Positions 42,760 through 51,503 are shown, counted from the first letter of the stretch. The stretch is DNA of 64,000 nt from Methylonatrum kenyense (GCF_023195885.1 NZ_JALPKO010000007.1:1-64000), one strand, 5' to 3'. Program-made: numbers and translations. Notes: a model not told the origin generated them from the sequence alone.

Positions 42760-44709
42760 ATGCGCCTTGTGCTTTTCGCGCTGATGCTTCTCCTCCTCCA
42801 GCCCGCCATGGCCGGCACCGCGCTGGCCGCGGAGCCACACGCCGAACGCAGCCTGTTCATTGCCACCTGGGACCGGCTTGGACGCGGCAACCGGGATGTG
42901 GACCTGGATCAGGTCCTGCAGCGTCTGGGAGACTACCCGCTGGCACCGTACCTGGAATGGCGTGCATTACGTCAGGGTCTGCCTGATGCCAGCGGCGAGG
43001 ACGTTCGCCGATTCGTGGAACGGCACCCCAACCTGGCAGTGACACCGCTTCTGCAGCGACAATGGCTGAACCATCTGGGCCAGGAACGCCGCTGGGCGGG
43101 GTTCCTGGCCCACTGGGATGGTCAGGGCGGTACGACAATGGACTGCTATCGCCTGCGTGCGCTGCGCATGGAACAGGGCGTGGATCAGGACTGGGTCGAG
43201 GAGGCCGTTGCGCTGTGGACCGTGGGCCATTCCCAGCCGGATGCCTGCGATGCCGTGTTCGACGTGCTCTACGACCGTGAGCTGCTGAGCCGGGAGCAGC
43301 GTTGGGAACGCATCCGGCTGATCATGGCGCGGGACGATCGTCAGTTGGCACGCGCACTACGACCCCGCATCGACCGTCGGGATCGGGACTGGCTCGATGA
43401 CTGGCTACGCCTTGCCGGCAACCCGGAACGCCGGTTGCGGGATCCGCATTTCGACACCAAATCGGATCGCGGGCGCGAGCTGATTGCCGATGGCATCCGC
43501 CGGCTCGCGATACGCGAGCGGGACGTGGCCCGCGAACTGCTCGACCGGTTCCGCGAACGCCAGGTCCTGGACCGCGAAACGGGCCTGGATCTGCAACGCC
43601 AGATCGCGCTGCGCGCGGCCTGGTCACGCGACGGGGAGGCCGCCGAGTTGCTGGCCGGTCTGCCGGCCGAGGCGGTCAACAACGACGTCTACGAGTGGAG
43701 TGCCCGGATCGCGGTGGGGCAGCAGCAGTGGGAGCGGGTGCTGCGGCTCACCAGCATGATGCCCGGCGAACTCGCCGGCACCGGCGAGTGGCGCTACTGG
43801 CGCGGCGAGGCCCTGGCCCGCAACGGACGCCGCGAGGAGGCCGAGGGGCTACTTGAGGAACTCGCCCGGGAACGCAGTTACTACGGTTTCCTGGCCGCGG
43901 ATCGGCTGGAACTGCCTTACGCGATGAACGATGCCACCGCCGCCCCGGACCAGGAACGGCAGCAGGCGCTGTCCGAGCGCATCGAGTTCCTGCGCGCACG
44001 GGAACTACGGGCCGTCAACCTGGAAACCGAAGCCCGCCGCGAATGGCTTGCCGGCATCGACCGCATGAATTCGGCCGAGGACCTGTTCCAGGCCGCGGCC
44101 ATGGCCATAGACTGGAACTGGTACGACCGCGCCGTGTTCACCGCCAACCGGGCCGGACTGAACGATGCCGTGCGCCTGCGATTTCCGATCGCCTGGCGGC
44201 AGGATTTCCAGCGCAGTGCCGAGGCGGAAGGCCTGGACCTGGCGCTGATCTACGCCATCAGTCGAAAGGAAAGCGCGTTCATCGCCGATGCCCGCTCGCA
44301 TGCCGGCGCGCTGGGTCTGATGCAGGTCATGCCCGGCACCGCACGCCAGACCGCGGCCGGCCTCGGCCTGCCCTCACCCAGTGACCGGGATCTGCGCGAG
44401 CCGACCGCAAACCTGCGGCTCGGCGCCAACTACCTGGCCGAAATGCTGGATCGGTTCGACGGCAACCTGATCATGGCTTCGGCCGCCTACAATGCCGGCC
44501 CCAATCGGGTGGATGGCTGGGTTCGGGACAATGCCGGACAACCGGCTGCGGTCTGGATCGAAAACATCACCTTCGGCGAGACGCGGGACTACGTGAAGAG
44601 TATCCTCGCGTTCCGCGCGGTCTATGACTGGCAGCTGAACGGTGAGCCACGCCGCCTGCGCGATGTCATGCCCGAGCGGATGCCCGGCCCGCGCCGCAGC
44701 GAGGGCTGA
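42760..44709 (+). CDS. slt: Soluble lytic murein transglycosylase Slt70
   Basis: Periplasmic exolytic enzyme releasing anhydromuropeptides that AmpD and the AmgK/MurU route later recycle. The 649-residue product has a signal peptide (LLLLQPAMAGTALA), a long alpha-superhelical ring domain, and a C-terminal SLT domain with catalytic Glu504 in ISRKESAF, GALGLMQVMPGTA and SAAYNAGPNRV. The ATG at 42760 opens the signal; the upstream frame is not family-like. Confidence 0.95.
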   Translation: MRLVLFALMLLLLQPAMAGTALAAEPHAERSLFIATWDRLGRGNRDVDLDQVLQRLGDYPLAPYLEWRALRQGLPDASGEDVRRFVERHPNLAVTPLLQRQWLNHLGQERRWAGFLAHWDGQGGTTMDCYRLRALRMEQGVDQDWVEEAVALWTVGHSQPDACDAVFDVLYDRELLSREQRWERIRLIMARDDRQLARALRPRIDRRDRDWLDDWLRLAGNPERRLRDPHFDTKSDRGRELIADGIRRLAIRERDVARELLDRFRERQVLDRETGLDLQRQIALRAAWSRDGEAAELLAGLPAEAVNNDVYEWSARIAVGQQQWERVLRLTSMMPGELAGTGEWRYWRGEALARNGRREEAEGLLEELARERSYYGFLAADRLELPYAMNDATAAPDQERQQALSERIEFLRARELRAVNLETEARREWLAGIDRMNSAEDLFQAAAMAIDWNWYDRAVFTANRAGLNDAVRLRFPIAWRQDFQRSAEAEGLDLALIYAISRKESAFIADARSHAGALGLMQVMPGTARQTAAGLGLPSPSDRDLREPTANLRLGANYLAEMLDRFDGNLIMASAAYNAGPNRVDGWVRDNAGQPAAVWIENITFGETRDYVKSILAFRAVYDWQLNGEPRRLRDVMPERMPGPRRSEG

Positions 44710-44713
44710 CCCG

Positions 44714-44739
44714 CAAGCTTAGCAACAGCTTGTGTTTTT
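44714..44739 (+). terminator. Possible terminator after slt
   Basis: CAAGCT pairs with AGCTTG across a 7-nt loop, followed by TGTTTTT, only 5 nt past the slt stop. The stem is short, so confidence is moderate. Confidence 0.45.
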
Positions 44740-44867
44740 CGGTTGCTGGAAGCAGCATATGTTGGGCGCTGCGGAAGTCACAGCAACTCGCAGCCCACCC
44801 CATTCGCACCGTTGTCTCGTGCCGCCGGAGCGGCGATGGGCGCGGTTTGCCCGGAGCCTGACCTGTC

Positions 44868-45083
44868 ATGTCCGACAACGGCTATCCCGCCTCACCCTGC
44901 GTTGGCCGCTGCCAGATGGATGCGCAGCGCCAGTACTGTCAGGGTTGCCGTCGCACGCTGGCCGAGATAGCTGGCTGGAGCACGATGGACATTGCCAGTC
45001 GACGGCGCGTACTGCAGGAGCTGGATGATCGCGGCCAGATGCCACTCGATACGCCTGCTGGATCCGGCCGAGGACTTGCCTGA
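44868..45083 (+). CDS. DUF1289 small Cys-rich protein
   Basis: A 71-residue protein with SPCVGRC and YCQGC, the four-Cys DUF1289 pattern, then RTLAEIAGWSTM. Probably binds metal; function unknown. Its TGA overlaps the ATG of the adenosyltransferase gene (TGATG), so they form a unit. Confidence 0.88.
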   Translation: MSDNGYPASPCVGRCQMDAQRQYCQGCRRTLAEIAGWSTMDIASRRRVLQELDDRGQMPLDTPAGSGRGLA

Positions 45084-45646
45084 TGGTCAAGCTCACGCGC
45101 ATCTACACGCGAACTGGTGATACCGGCGACACCGGCCTGGGGGATGGGCAGCGGGTGCCCAAGCATGGTGCCCGCGTTACCGCCTACGGCAGCGTCGACG
45201 AGGCGAACGCGGTGCTGGGACTGTGCCGGCTGCATACCGACGGCGAGCTGGACCGGGAACTTGCCCGGGTCCAAAATGACCTGTTCGATCTGGGTGCGGA
45301 CCTGTGCACGCCGGAGGTGGACAACCCGCCCTACCCGCCGCTGCGTATCGTCGCCGAGCAGATCGACTGGCTTGAGCAGGCGATTGATCGGCACAATGCA
45401 GAACTGCCGAGCCTCCGCTCGTTCGTGCTGCCGGGGGGTACGGCGCTGGCCGCACACCTGCATCAGGCACGGACCGTGGCGCGGCGGGCGGAACGGGATG
45501 TGTCGGCGCTGGCCGCAGCCGACGAAGTCAATCCACTGACCCTGACCTACATGAATCGCCTGTCGGATTATCTGTTCGTGCTGGCGAGGAAGGCCAACCG
45601 GGATGCGGGTGGGGACGTGCTCTGGCAGCCGGGCGCCAATCGGTAA
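45083..45646 (+). CDS. PduO-type ATP:cob(I)alamin adenosyltransferase
   Basis: Makes adenosylcobalamin. The 187-residue product has IYTRTGDTGDTGLGDG, AYGSVDEANAVLG, an FVLPGG segment and the ARTVARRAERDV helix with conserved Arg/Glu, then YMNRLSDYLFVLAR. Implies use of B12 coenzyme elsewhere in the genome. Confidence 0.93.
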   Translation: MVKLTRIYTRTGDTGDTGLGDGQRVPKHGARVTAYGSVDEANAVLGLCRLHTDGELDRELARVQNDLFDLGADLCTPEVDNPPYPPLRIVAEQIDWLEQAIDRHNAELPSLRSFVLPGGTALAAHLHQARTVARRAERDVSALAAADEVNPLTLTYMNRLSDYLFVLARKANRDAGGDVLWQPGANR

Positions 45647-45682
45647 GGGCCGAACGCCCATTCCCAGGGCAGGACAGAGCAA

Positions 45683-45710
45683 CACCACCCGCAGCCTGGT
45701 AGGGGCAGTG
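45683..45710 (+). repeat. 28-nt interspersed repeat, copy 2
   Basis: 26 of 28 bases match 14578-14605. It lies in the convergent gap between the adenosyltransferase and a phasin gene. Confidence 0.7.
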
Positions 45711-45723
45711 CCTTAAGCCGGAC

Positions 45724-46104
45724 TCAGTCGGCGGCGTCGAGTTGATTGCGGAGCTCCGCGGCATCGGCGAAGGAAATCACGTTTTCGCGGGTGATGCGCT
45801 GCCATTCCTCGGCCAGGTCTCGCTGCAGATTGGCCATGCCATCGGCGTCACCGGACAGGCGCTGTGACAGCTCGCCGATCAGGGCTTCGCGCTTGCTGAG
45901 AAAATCCCGGCAGGCCGGGGAATCGACAAATGCCTGAAGTGAACGGCATTGCCCCAGAGCAAATTGACTGTAGGCACCCATCACATCCAGTTGCAGACTC
46001 ACCATGTGCATCGCGTGGTCGAGCACCATACCGTAAATGCGCTGGCCGGCGACGGTGGCCAAGGCCGCCTGGCGGTGACTCAGGACATACAGGTCCTTTG
46101 GCAT
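45724..46104 (-). CDS. Phasin-like protein (1)
   Basis: A 126-residue helical protein of phasin type, with heptad-like pattern and the LGQCRSLQAFVDSPACRDFLSKREAL segment resembling the phasin pattern of a cargo-coating amphipathic helix pair. Phasins cover PHA granules. An AGGAG lies 8 nt before the ATG. No PHA synthase is in the window. Confidence 0.65.
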   Translation of the reverse strand: MPKDLYVLSHRQAALATVAGQRIYGMVLDHAMHMVSLQLDVMGAYSQFALGQCRSLQAFVDSPACRDFLSKREALIGELSQRLSGDADGMANLQRDLAEEWQRITRENVISFADAAELRNQLDAAD

Positions 46105-46277
46105 AAGCGAAGCTCCTGTCGACGTCCGGCGCGGGACCAGTGGTTACCGAGCGTAACACCGTAATCGGATCCCCAACAGCGCCAGTTGCAAATTTGCGAA
46201 ATCGTCGACTTTTCGCCGTCGACGCCGGCACCGGTGATAAACTGCGGACCGTTTTCCAGCAGCAGGGAAGCCTTGCC

Positions 46278-47150
46278 ATGTCCAGCGCCAGTGATCCGCA
46301 CTCCGCCATTCTTCTGGTCCACTGCCGGGACCAGCGCGGCCTGATCGCCGCGGTGACCGAATTCCTGTCGCGGCATGGCGGCAACATCCTCGACCTGGAT
46401 CAGCATGTGGATGCCGTCCGCGGTGTGTTCTTCATGCGGGTCGAATGGGATCTGGAGCGCTTCGCGCTGGCCCGGGACGCGATTGGTCCGGCTTTTGCGA
46501 AGGAAATTGCCGACCCCTTCGACATGCACTGGCGCCTGCATTTCTCCGATGAGCGACCGCGCATGGCGATCTTCTGTTCGCGCCTGTCGCACTGCCTGTT
46601 CGACCTGCTGGCGCGATGCCAGTCCGCCGAATGGCAGGTCGACGTGCCATTGATCATCAGCAACCATGACGAGCTGCGGCCGGTGGCGGAGAGTTTCCGG
46701 ATACCATTCGAGCACATCCCGGTCAGTGCCGAGACCAAGTTCGAGGCCGAGGCCCGACAACTCGACCTGTTGCGGCAGCACGACATCGACTTCGTCGTGC
46801 TGGCCCGCTACATGCAGATCCTGTCCGCGGATTTCATTAGCCACTATCCAGAACGGGTGATCAATATCCACCATTCCTTCCTGCCGGCCTTCGCCGGCGC
46901 GCGGCCCTATCACGCGGCGCATGACCGGGGTGTCAAGGTCATCGGCGCGACCAGCCACTATGTCACCGCCGAACTGGACGCCGGCCCCATCATCGAGCAG
47001 GACGTGGCCCGGGTGACACACAAGGACTCGGTCCAGGATCTGGTGCGCCAGGGGCGGGACCTGGAGACCGTGGTGCTGTCCCGCGCGGTCTGGAAGCATC
47101 TGCAGCGCAAGGTGCTGTGCTACGACAACCGCACCGTCGTATTCGGCTAA
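46278..47150 (+). CDS. purU: Formyltetrahydrofolate deformylase
   Basis: Hydrolyses 10-formyl-THF to formate and THF, balancing one-carbon pools; the glycine cleavage operon further right also feeds that pool. The 290-residue product has an N-terminal ACT domain (HCRDQRGLIAAVTEFL) and a formyltransferase domain with INIHHSFLPAFAGARPY and TSHYVTAELDAGPII. The ATG at 46278 follows AGGGAAG. Confidence 0.95.
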   Translation: MSSASDPHSAILLVHCRDQRGLIAAVTEFLSRHGGNILDLDQHVDAVRGVFFMRVEWDLERFALARDAIGPAFAKEIADPFDMHWRLHFSDERPRMAIFCSRLSHCLFDLLARCQSAEWQVDVPLIISNHDELRPVAESFRIPFEHIPVSAETKFEAEARQLDLLRQHDIDFVVLARYMQILSADFISHYPERVINIHHSFLPAFAGARPYHAAHDRGVKVIGATSHYVTAELDAGPIIEQDVARVTHKDSVQDLVRQGRDLETVVLSRAVWKHLQRKVLCYDNRTVVFG

Positions 47151-47186
47151 CCGGGTCTGTCTCAGTATTTCCCTGTGGACATAAAA

Positions 47187-47218
47187 AAGCCGCCGGTCCG
47201 GTGACGGACCGACGGCTT
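47187..47218 (-). terminator. Terminator between purU and phasin gene
   Basis: A 14-bp stem with one mismatch (AAGCCG/CGGCTT ends, GTGA loop) followed on the minus strand by six T. It ends the minus-strand phasin transcript and may also stop purU. Confidence 0.85.
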
Positions 47219-47237
47219 GTTACCGCTTACCGGAGTC

Positions 47238-47600
47238 TTAGGCGGCCTTGGCGGCCTTGCTCACGGTGGCGACATTTTCCTGGGTCAGCTTCTGCAGCTC
47301 GGCAGTCAGGTCCTTGCCGAAACCGGCCAGCGTGCTGGCATCTTCGTTCAGCTTTTCACCGACGGTCTTGGCAACCTTGGTCTGGTTGCTCAGGAAGTCC
47401 TGCAGGCTCTTGGCATCGCTGACCTTGGCGGCAGCGCGCAGCTGCTCGACGCTCAGGTCGGAATAGGCCTTGAGGGCTTCCAGCTGGAACTCGGAGACCT
47501 TGGCGAAGTGCTCGATCACCAGGCTGCTGGCCTTGCGAGCGGGGGCCAGATAGGTTTCGAACTGGGCATTGGTTTTGTTCAGGATTTCATCGTACAACAT
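47238..47600 (-). CDS. Phasin
   Basis: A 120-residue Ala/Lys-rich helical protein with the phasin pattern: ILNKTNAQFETYLAPARKAS, QLEALKAYSDLSVEQLRAA, SLQDFLSNQTKVAKTVGEKL. It would coat PHA granules. The ATG at 47600 has AGGAG 8 nt upstream, with its own promoter and terminator, so it is probably a strongly expressed single gene. Confidence 0.85.
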   Translation of the reverse strand: MLYDEILNKTNAQFETYLAPARKASSLVIEHFAKVSEFQLEALKAYSDLSVEQLRAAAKVSDAKSLQDFLSNQTKVAKTVGEKLNEDASTLAGFGKDLTAELQKLTQENVATVSKAAKAA

Positions 47601-47658
47601 GGTCAAATCTCCTACGATTCAGGGTTATCCGCAGGGGACCTATCCCCTGATGCAATGC

Positions 47659-47687
47659 AACATAGCACCCTGATTTGTGCTTTGCAA
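47659..47687 (-). promoter_or_regulatory. Promoter of the phasin gene
   Basis: On the minus strand TTGCAA, 17 nt, then TATGTT, 59 nt upstream of the ATG. The -35 box lies in the palindrome GCAACATTTTTGTTGC (47684-47699), a candidate binding site. A CAGGGG/CCCCTG hairpin sits in the leader. Confidence 0.55.
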
Positions 47688-47807
47688 CATTTTTGTTGCG
47701 CCGCGTCATCACTCCATTCCAGCGAATCCGGATGACAATTCGATGCTCGTCGCGAGATCTTCATCCGGCGTCGTCGCGGAACCCTCGGCAGTCGCCAGAA
47801 CGCCACC

Positions 47808-48158
47808 GCTGCCGGCGATTTCCATATCGATCCCTGGCGGCCCGCGCCGCGCGCCCACGGCGATAACGCCCGCAGTGGCAGCGGCGTCTATTTCGCCCAG
47901 CGGGATAAGGAGATCGAGCAGCTGGACCGCTGGATCCGGCGGCACACCACCGAGCGTTTCGGATCGGTGCGCGCTGTGGAAGCGGTACAGGTGTTCAAAC
48001 GCGCCTTCGAGGGCATTGCGCCGTCCAGCCGGCACAAGTCCGGCATCGCCCTGCGCTTCCCCCGGATTGCCCGCTGGCGGCAGGACCTGGCGCCGGGGGA
48101 TGCGGATTCGCTGGAACAGGTGCATGCCCTGCCCCGGCAGATCAGAAGCGCAGGTTGA
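47808..48158 (+). pseudogene. Remnant: exonuclease N-terminus joined to ATP-dependent DNA ligase C-terminus
   Basis: One open frame without a start codon. Its first 30 codons read AAGDFHIDPWRPAPRA, then HGDNARSGSGVYFAQ, matching the N-terminus of the ligase-associated metallo-beta-lactamase exonuclease (usually GDF-IDPWRP-RA-ITHAHxDHAR) with the ITHA segment missing and the His of DH changed to Asn. From about 47901 it changes to the C-terminus of the partner ATP-dependent ligase: EIEQLDRWIRRHTTERFG, AFEGIAPSSRHKSGIALRFPRIARW and DADSL. About 300 residues of exonuclease and 450 of ligase are absent. The 3' end overlaps a convergent gene by 17 nt. Confidence 0.75.
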
Positions 48159-48735
48159 CCCCGCCATGCACCAGACGTTGATCCCGGACCCGCACCGTGC
48201 CGCTGGCGGCATCTCCGCTGAATCGGTCACTGATGCCGGTAACAAGATAGCGATAGCCGATTTCAACCTCGACCCGGTCGGTGACTTCGATCAGACCACC
48301 CAGGCGCGGCCCGAGCACCCAGGAACCGGCGGTATCGCCGCTGACCCCGAAATGCTCGCCGCCGTCCAGGGGGTCGTTGCCGCGCCAGCGCACCTGCCCG
48401 TAGCCGGCAGCCGCACCCAGGTACCAGGAGAAGATGTTACCCGCCGAACGCACCCAGTCCGCATAAACGGTCACCACCCGCATCCGCGCCTCGTCGTAGC
48501 TGACCTGCACTGCATCACCGCCGTAGCGCCAGCCACCCTGCAGCCGCGTGACCCGCAGCAGGACCGAATCATCCATGCCGTTACTGTTGCCGCCGAGGTC
48601 ATTACCGGCGCGAAACCGGCTTTGCACCGTGGTTCCGGAAATACCCAGCGACCAGCTCTTGTCGCCGCCGTCCGCCGATGCCGGAGCCACCGGCAGCATC
48701 AGGGCGCAGGCAAGCCCGATCCATGCAAGACGCAT
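48142..48735 (-). CDS. Outer-membrane beta-barrel-like protein
   Basis: A 197-residue protein with a signal peptide (MRLAWIGLACALMLPVAPASA) and alternating pattern of short beta strands ending in Phe (GGVNLRF), typical of small outer-membrane barrels. EVEIGYRYLVTG and GSWVLGPRLGG look like barrel strands. The ATG at 48735 follows GGGAG by 5 nt. No family name can be given. It lies between two repair-gene remnants on the opposite strand. Confidence 0.75.
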   Translation of the reverse strand: MRLAWIGLACALMLPVAPASADGGDKSWSLGISGTTVQSRFRAGNDLGGNSNGMDDSVLLRVTRLQGGWRYGGDAVQVSYDEARMRVVTVYADWVRSAGNIFSWYLGAAAGYGQVRWRGNDPLDGGEHFGVSGDTAGSWVLGPRLGGLIEVTDRVEVEIGYRYLVTGISDRFSGDAASGTVRVRDQRLVHGGVNLRF

Positions 48736-48776
48736 CGTTTCTCCCATAATTCCCGCAAACCATCGGTGAGCCAATA

Positions 48777-49404
48777 ATGCCAGCAAATCAGTCGACGGAC
48801 CCGATCGATGGCTGGTTCCGCAGGCAGGGCTGGCAAATCCAGCCGTTCCAGCGCCAGGTCTGGCAGGCCTATGCCAACGGCGACAGCGGCCTGATCCATG
48901 CGCCCACCGGCACCAGCAAGACCCTGGCGGCCTGGTTCCGCCCGGTATGCGAGGCACTGCAGGCCGAGGGCGCCAAACACCAGAACAAGGAAGCGCCGCT
49001 GACCGTACTGTGGATCACGCCGCTACGCGCCCTCGCGGCGGACACCACCGGTCACCTGCAGACCACGGTCGAGCAACTCGGGTTGCACTGGCGGGTTGAA
49101 CGCCGCACCGGCGACACGCCGCAGCACATCCAGCGCTTGCGGCTGGCCCTGAGCGACGCCTCACTGCTCGACAATCTGCGCCAGTGCCTGAACGCGGCGG
49201 AGATGGCGCGCCGGCACTTTCGCGAAATCGCCCGCATCGCCGGGCTGGTCTTCCAGGGCTACCCGGGGCAATCCAAGTCCACCCGCCCCGAACGACTGGC
49301 GCCACTGGGTTTCCTGCTCTCGGTCAGCCGCATTCAGAGCCAGTTGAGCAGCGAGGACTGGCAGACCCGGGCCCAGGCCATGCTGGAGCGGCTGAAATCA
49401 AGAA
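48777..49404 (+). pseudogene. Remnant: Lhr-Core (ligase-associated) DEXH helicase with internal deletions
   Basis: The first 114 codons match the helicase N-terminus: GWQIQPFQRQVWQAY, Walker A region HAPTGTSKTLAAW, VLWITPLRALAADT and RRTGDTP. Codon 115 onward jumps to a C-terminal part: ASLLDNLRQCLNAAEMARRHF and AGLVFQGYPGQ, then after codon 168 a further jump to a short terminal piece (PERLAPLGFLL to MLERLK). Roughly 600 of over 800 residues are missing, with all other helicase motifs. Ser47 replaces the second Walker A glycine. The frame stays open to 49862, but past 49404 it reads antisense to the next gene. Confidence 0.78.
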
Positions 49405-49439
49405 CGCCGGGCCGGCTGAGGCAACAACCGGCCCGGCGT
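49404..49439 (-). terminator. Terminator of glycine-zipper gene
   Basis: A perfect 12-bp GC stem (49404-49415 with 49428-49439), then TTCTTGATTT on the minus strand, 43 nt after that gene's stop. Confidence 0.7.
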
Positions 49440-49482
49440 AATCGACGATTCGGCCGACCCCCTGCGAGATCAGGCCCGCCGC

Positions 49483-49965
49483 TCAGTACCAGTGCCGCCG
49501 ACCATGCCGCGGCGACTTCGAGCGGTGGTAGCGCGGCGCGCTGCGGTAGTGCCGCGGCGGTGCGTAACGCTTCGGTGGCGCGTGGTAATGATGGTGGTAG
49601 ACCACGGTCCGCCGCGGTGGCGCGTAGTGCCGGGCACGAGGTGGGGGTGCCGAATAGTAATGGTAATGCCTGCGGGACGAATAATGATGCCGAGGCGGGT
49701 GGTAATGGCGCGCCGTCCGATAATGCGGCGTCGCCACGGCAACCCCGGAGCCGGCGCCCAGCATGCCGCCCAGGATCGCGCCTTCACGACCACCAAGCTC
49801 GGCGCCCAGATACCCCCCGAGGGCGCCGCCGACAGCACCGCCAACCAGCGCCCGCTCACTGAGCCGATGGTCGGCCAATACGGCACCCGCCGGCAACAAA
49901 AGGCAAACTACGGCAATCAGCGAGCGTCCGGCCAGGACATGGATGAATCGTCGACCAGCTGCCAT
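49483..49965 (-). CDS. Glycine-zipper protein with His/Tyr-rich tail
   Basis: 160 residues: signal peptide (LIAVVCLLLPAGAVLA), a glycine-zipper segment (LVGGAVGGALGGYLGAELGG) that could insert in a membrane, then about 85 residues very rich in His, Tyr, Arg and Pro. The tail resembles metal- or polymer-binding low-complexity regions. Start at 49965 with AGGAG upstream. Function unknown. Confidence 0.75.
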   Translation of the reverse strand: MAAGRRFIHVLAGRSLIAVVCLLLPAGAVLADHRLSERALVGGAVGGALGGYLGAELGGREGAILGGMLGAGSGVAVATPHYRTARHYHPPRHHYSSRRHYHYYSAPPPRARHYAPPRRTVVYHHHYHAPPKRYAPPRHYRSAPRYHRSKSPRHGRRHWY

Positions 49966-50075
49966 GACAGCAACTCCTGTATCGCGTTGAATGAAGAGAC
50001 GCGTGCGAGGGGACGGAATGCCCCTCATCACACCACCCATGATCCACAACGAAACTGAACGGAGGCTGAAGCGCG

Positions 50076-50663
50076 GTGCAGGACGGAACGACCCAGGAAC
50101 CGATGGACTGGCACATTGACGTCAAACGCGGGCGACTCGCGGCCGCACGACAACAGCCGTCACCCAACCAGGATGCCCGCCCGGATCCGACCGACATCGA
50201 TCTGCTGATCCTGCACGGGATCAGCCTGCCGCCGGGAGAATTCGGTGGCCGCTGGATCGAAGATCTGTTTCTCAATCGACTGGACCCCGATGCCGACCCC
50301 TACTTCGCCGGCATTCACAGGCTGCGTGTCTCGGCGCATCTGCTGGTGCGGCGCGACGGCCGCCTGATACAGTTTGTGCCGTTTCACCGCCGCGCTTGGC
50401 ATGCCGGTGTGTCCTGCTGGCGGGGCCGTAAACGCTGCAACGACTACTCCATCGGCATCGAGCTGGAAGGAACCGATGACACGCCTTATGACGACAGGCA
50501 ATACCGGACCCTCGAGCACCTGCTGCCGTCGCTGCGCGCCGCCTATCCGGGCATCACGGCCGAGCGCATTGTCGGCCACAGTGACGTGGCCCCGGGCCGC
50601 AAGACGGATCCAGGGCCGGCATTTGACTGGCAGCGGCTGCGCCGAAGCGGAGGCATGAGCTGA
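50076..50663 (+). CDS. ampD: 1,6-anhydro-N-acetylmuramyl-L-alanine amidase AmpD
   Basis: Cytosolic amidase of peptidoglycan recycling. The 195-residue product has zinc ligands His47 (LLILHGISLPPGEFGG), His168 and Asp178 (GHSDVAPGRKTDPG) and HAGVSCWRGRKRCNDYSIGIELEG. It begins with GTG after GGAGG; an ATG at 50103 is possible. Overlaps ampE (TGATG). Confidence 0.96.
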   Translation: MQDGTTQEPMDWHIDVKRGRLAAARQQPSPNQDARPDPTDIDLLILHGISLPPGEFGGRWIEDLFLNRLDPDADPYFAGIHRLRVSAHLLVRRDGRLIQFVPFHRRAWHAGVSCWRGRKRCNDYSIGIELEGTDDTPYDDRQYRTLEHLLPSLRAAYPGITAERIVGHSDVAPGRKTDPGPAFDWQRLRRSGGMS

Positions 50664-51502
50664 TGGATGTGATCGCGATCCTGCTGGCGCTGCTGATCTG
50701 CCACTACTGGCCGGTCAGCCGGGACTGGAACATGCGCGCTCCTTTCCTTCGCTACGCGGACTGGCTGCAGGTCCGCCTGGACCTGGCGAACGACTGGAAC
50801 AGGACGCTGCCGGTGCTGCTCCTGCTGCTTCCTCCGGTGTTGCTGACCGCGCTGCTGCAACTGCTGCTGGGATACCGGCTGGCGGGCATCCCGGCGTTGC
50901 TGTTCGGCGTCCTGGTGCTGCTGTTGTGCCTGCCGCCGCTGCGTGCGGATCAACTGCTGAGCAAACTGATCCGCACGCTGGAGCGGAGCCGCGAGGACCA
51001 GGCACAACAGCTGGTTGACGAGAACCTGCCGGCGGACCGGGAGCGCTTCGGCGAAACCGCGTCCGAGCAGGCCGAACGGCATGCGCTATCCGAGGGCGCG
51101 CCGGATCTGCTGGCGCTGGCCTTCTGGTTCATCGTCTTTGGCCCCTTTGGCGCGGTGGCCTGGCGGCTGGCAGACCTGGCCCGCGGCCTCGCCGAAGATC
51201 ATGAGAGCGGCGGCCAGGCGTTGCGCGTCTGGCATGATTGGCTGGGCTGGCTGCCGGCGCGCCTGCTGCTGTGTGCCTACGGCTTCATGGGCAGCCTGCA
51301 GGCGGTACTCGCGAGCTGGCGCGGTCTTGGCCCCCATGTCAGTAACCGCGAGCTGCTCGACCGAAGTGGCCGCGCGGCACTGCACCTGCCGGCGGATGCC
51401 ACGCCAGTGCAGCGTCTGACCACGAGCCGGCAACTGATCCGACGGGCGCTGATCGGATTGTTCGCGGCGCTGATCGTGCTCAAGCTGATCCTGCCAATCT
51501 GA
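50663..51502 (+). CDS. ampE: AmpE-like membrane protein
   Basis: A 279-residue polytopic protein, four or so hydrophobic segments, with family DLLALAFWFIVFGPFGAVAWRL and short N-terminal ALLICHYW. Role in signalling linked to ampD is not settled. No ampR or ampC in the window. Confidence 0.9.
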   Translation: MDVIAILLALLICHYWPVSRDWNMRAPFLRYADWLQVRLDLANDWNRTLPVLLLLLPPVLLTALLQLLLGYRLAGIPALLFGVLVLLLCLPPLRADQLLSKLIRTLERSREDQAQQLVDENLPADRERFGETASEQAERHALSEGAPDLLALAFWFIVFGPFGAVAWRLADLARGLAEDHESGGQALRVWHDWLGWLPARLLLCAYGFMGSLQAVLASWRGLGPHVSNRELLDRSGRAALHLPADATPVQRLTTSRQLIRRALIGLFAALIVLKLILPI

Positions 51503-51503
51503 G

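Noticed and set aside
47677-48777. 366-codon plus-strand frame
   Set aside because: Frame differs from the exonuclease/ligase remnant and crosses the barrel gene in antisense; low-complexity Pro/Ser/Arg content.
49405-49862. Extension of the helicase remnant frame
   Set aside because: Lies antisense to the glycine-zipper gene and past its terminator; not helicase-like.
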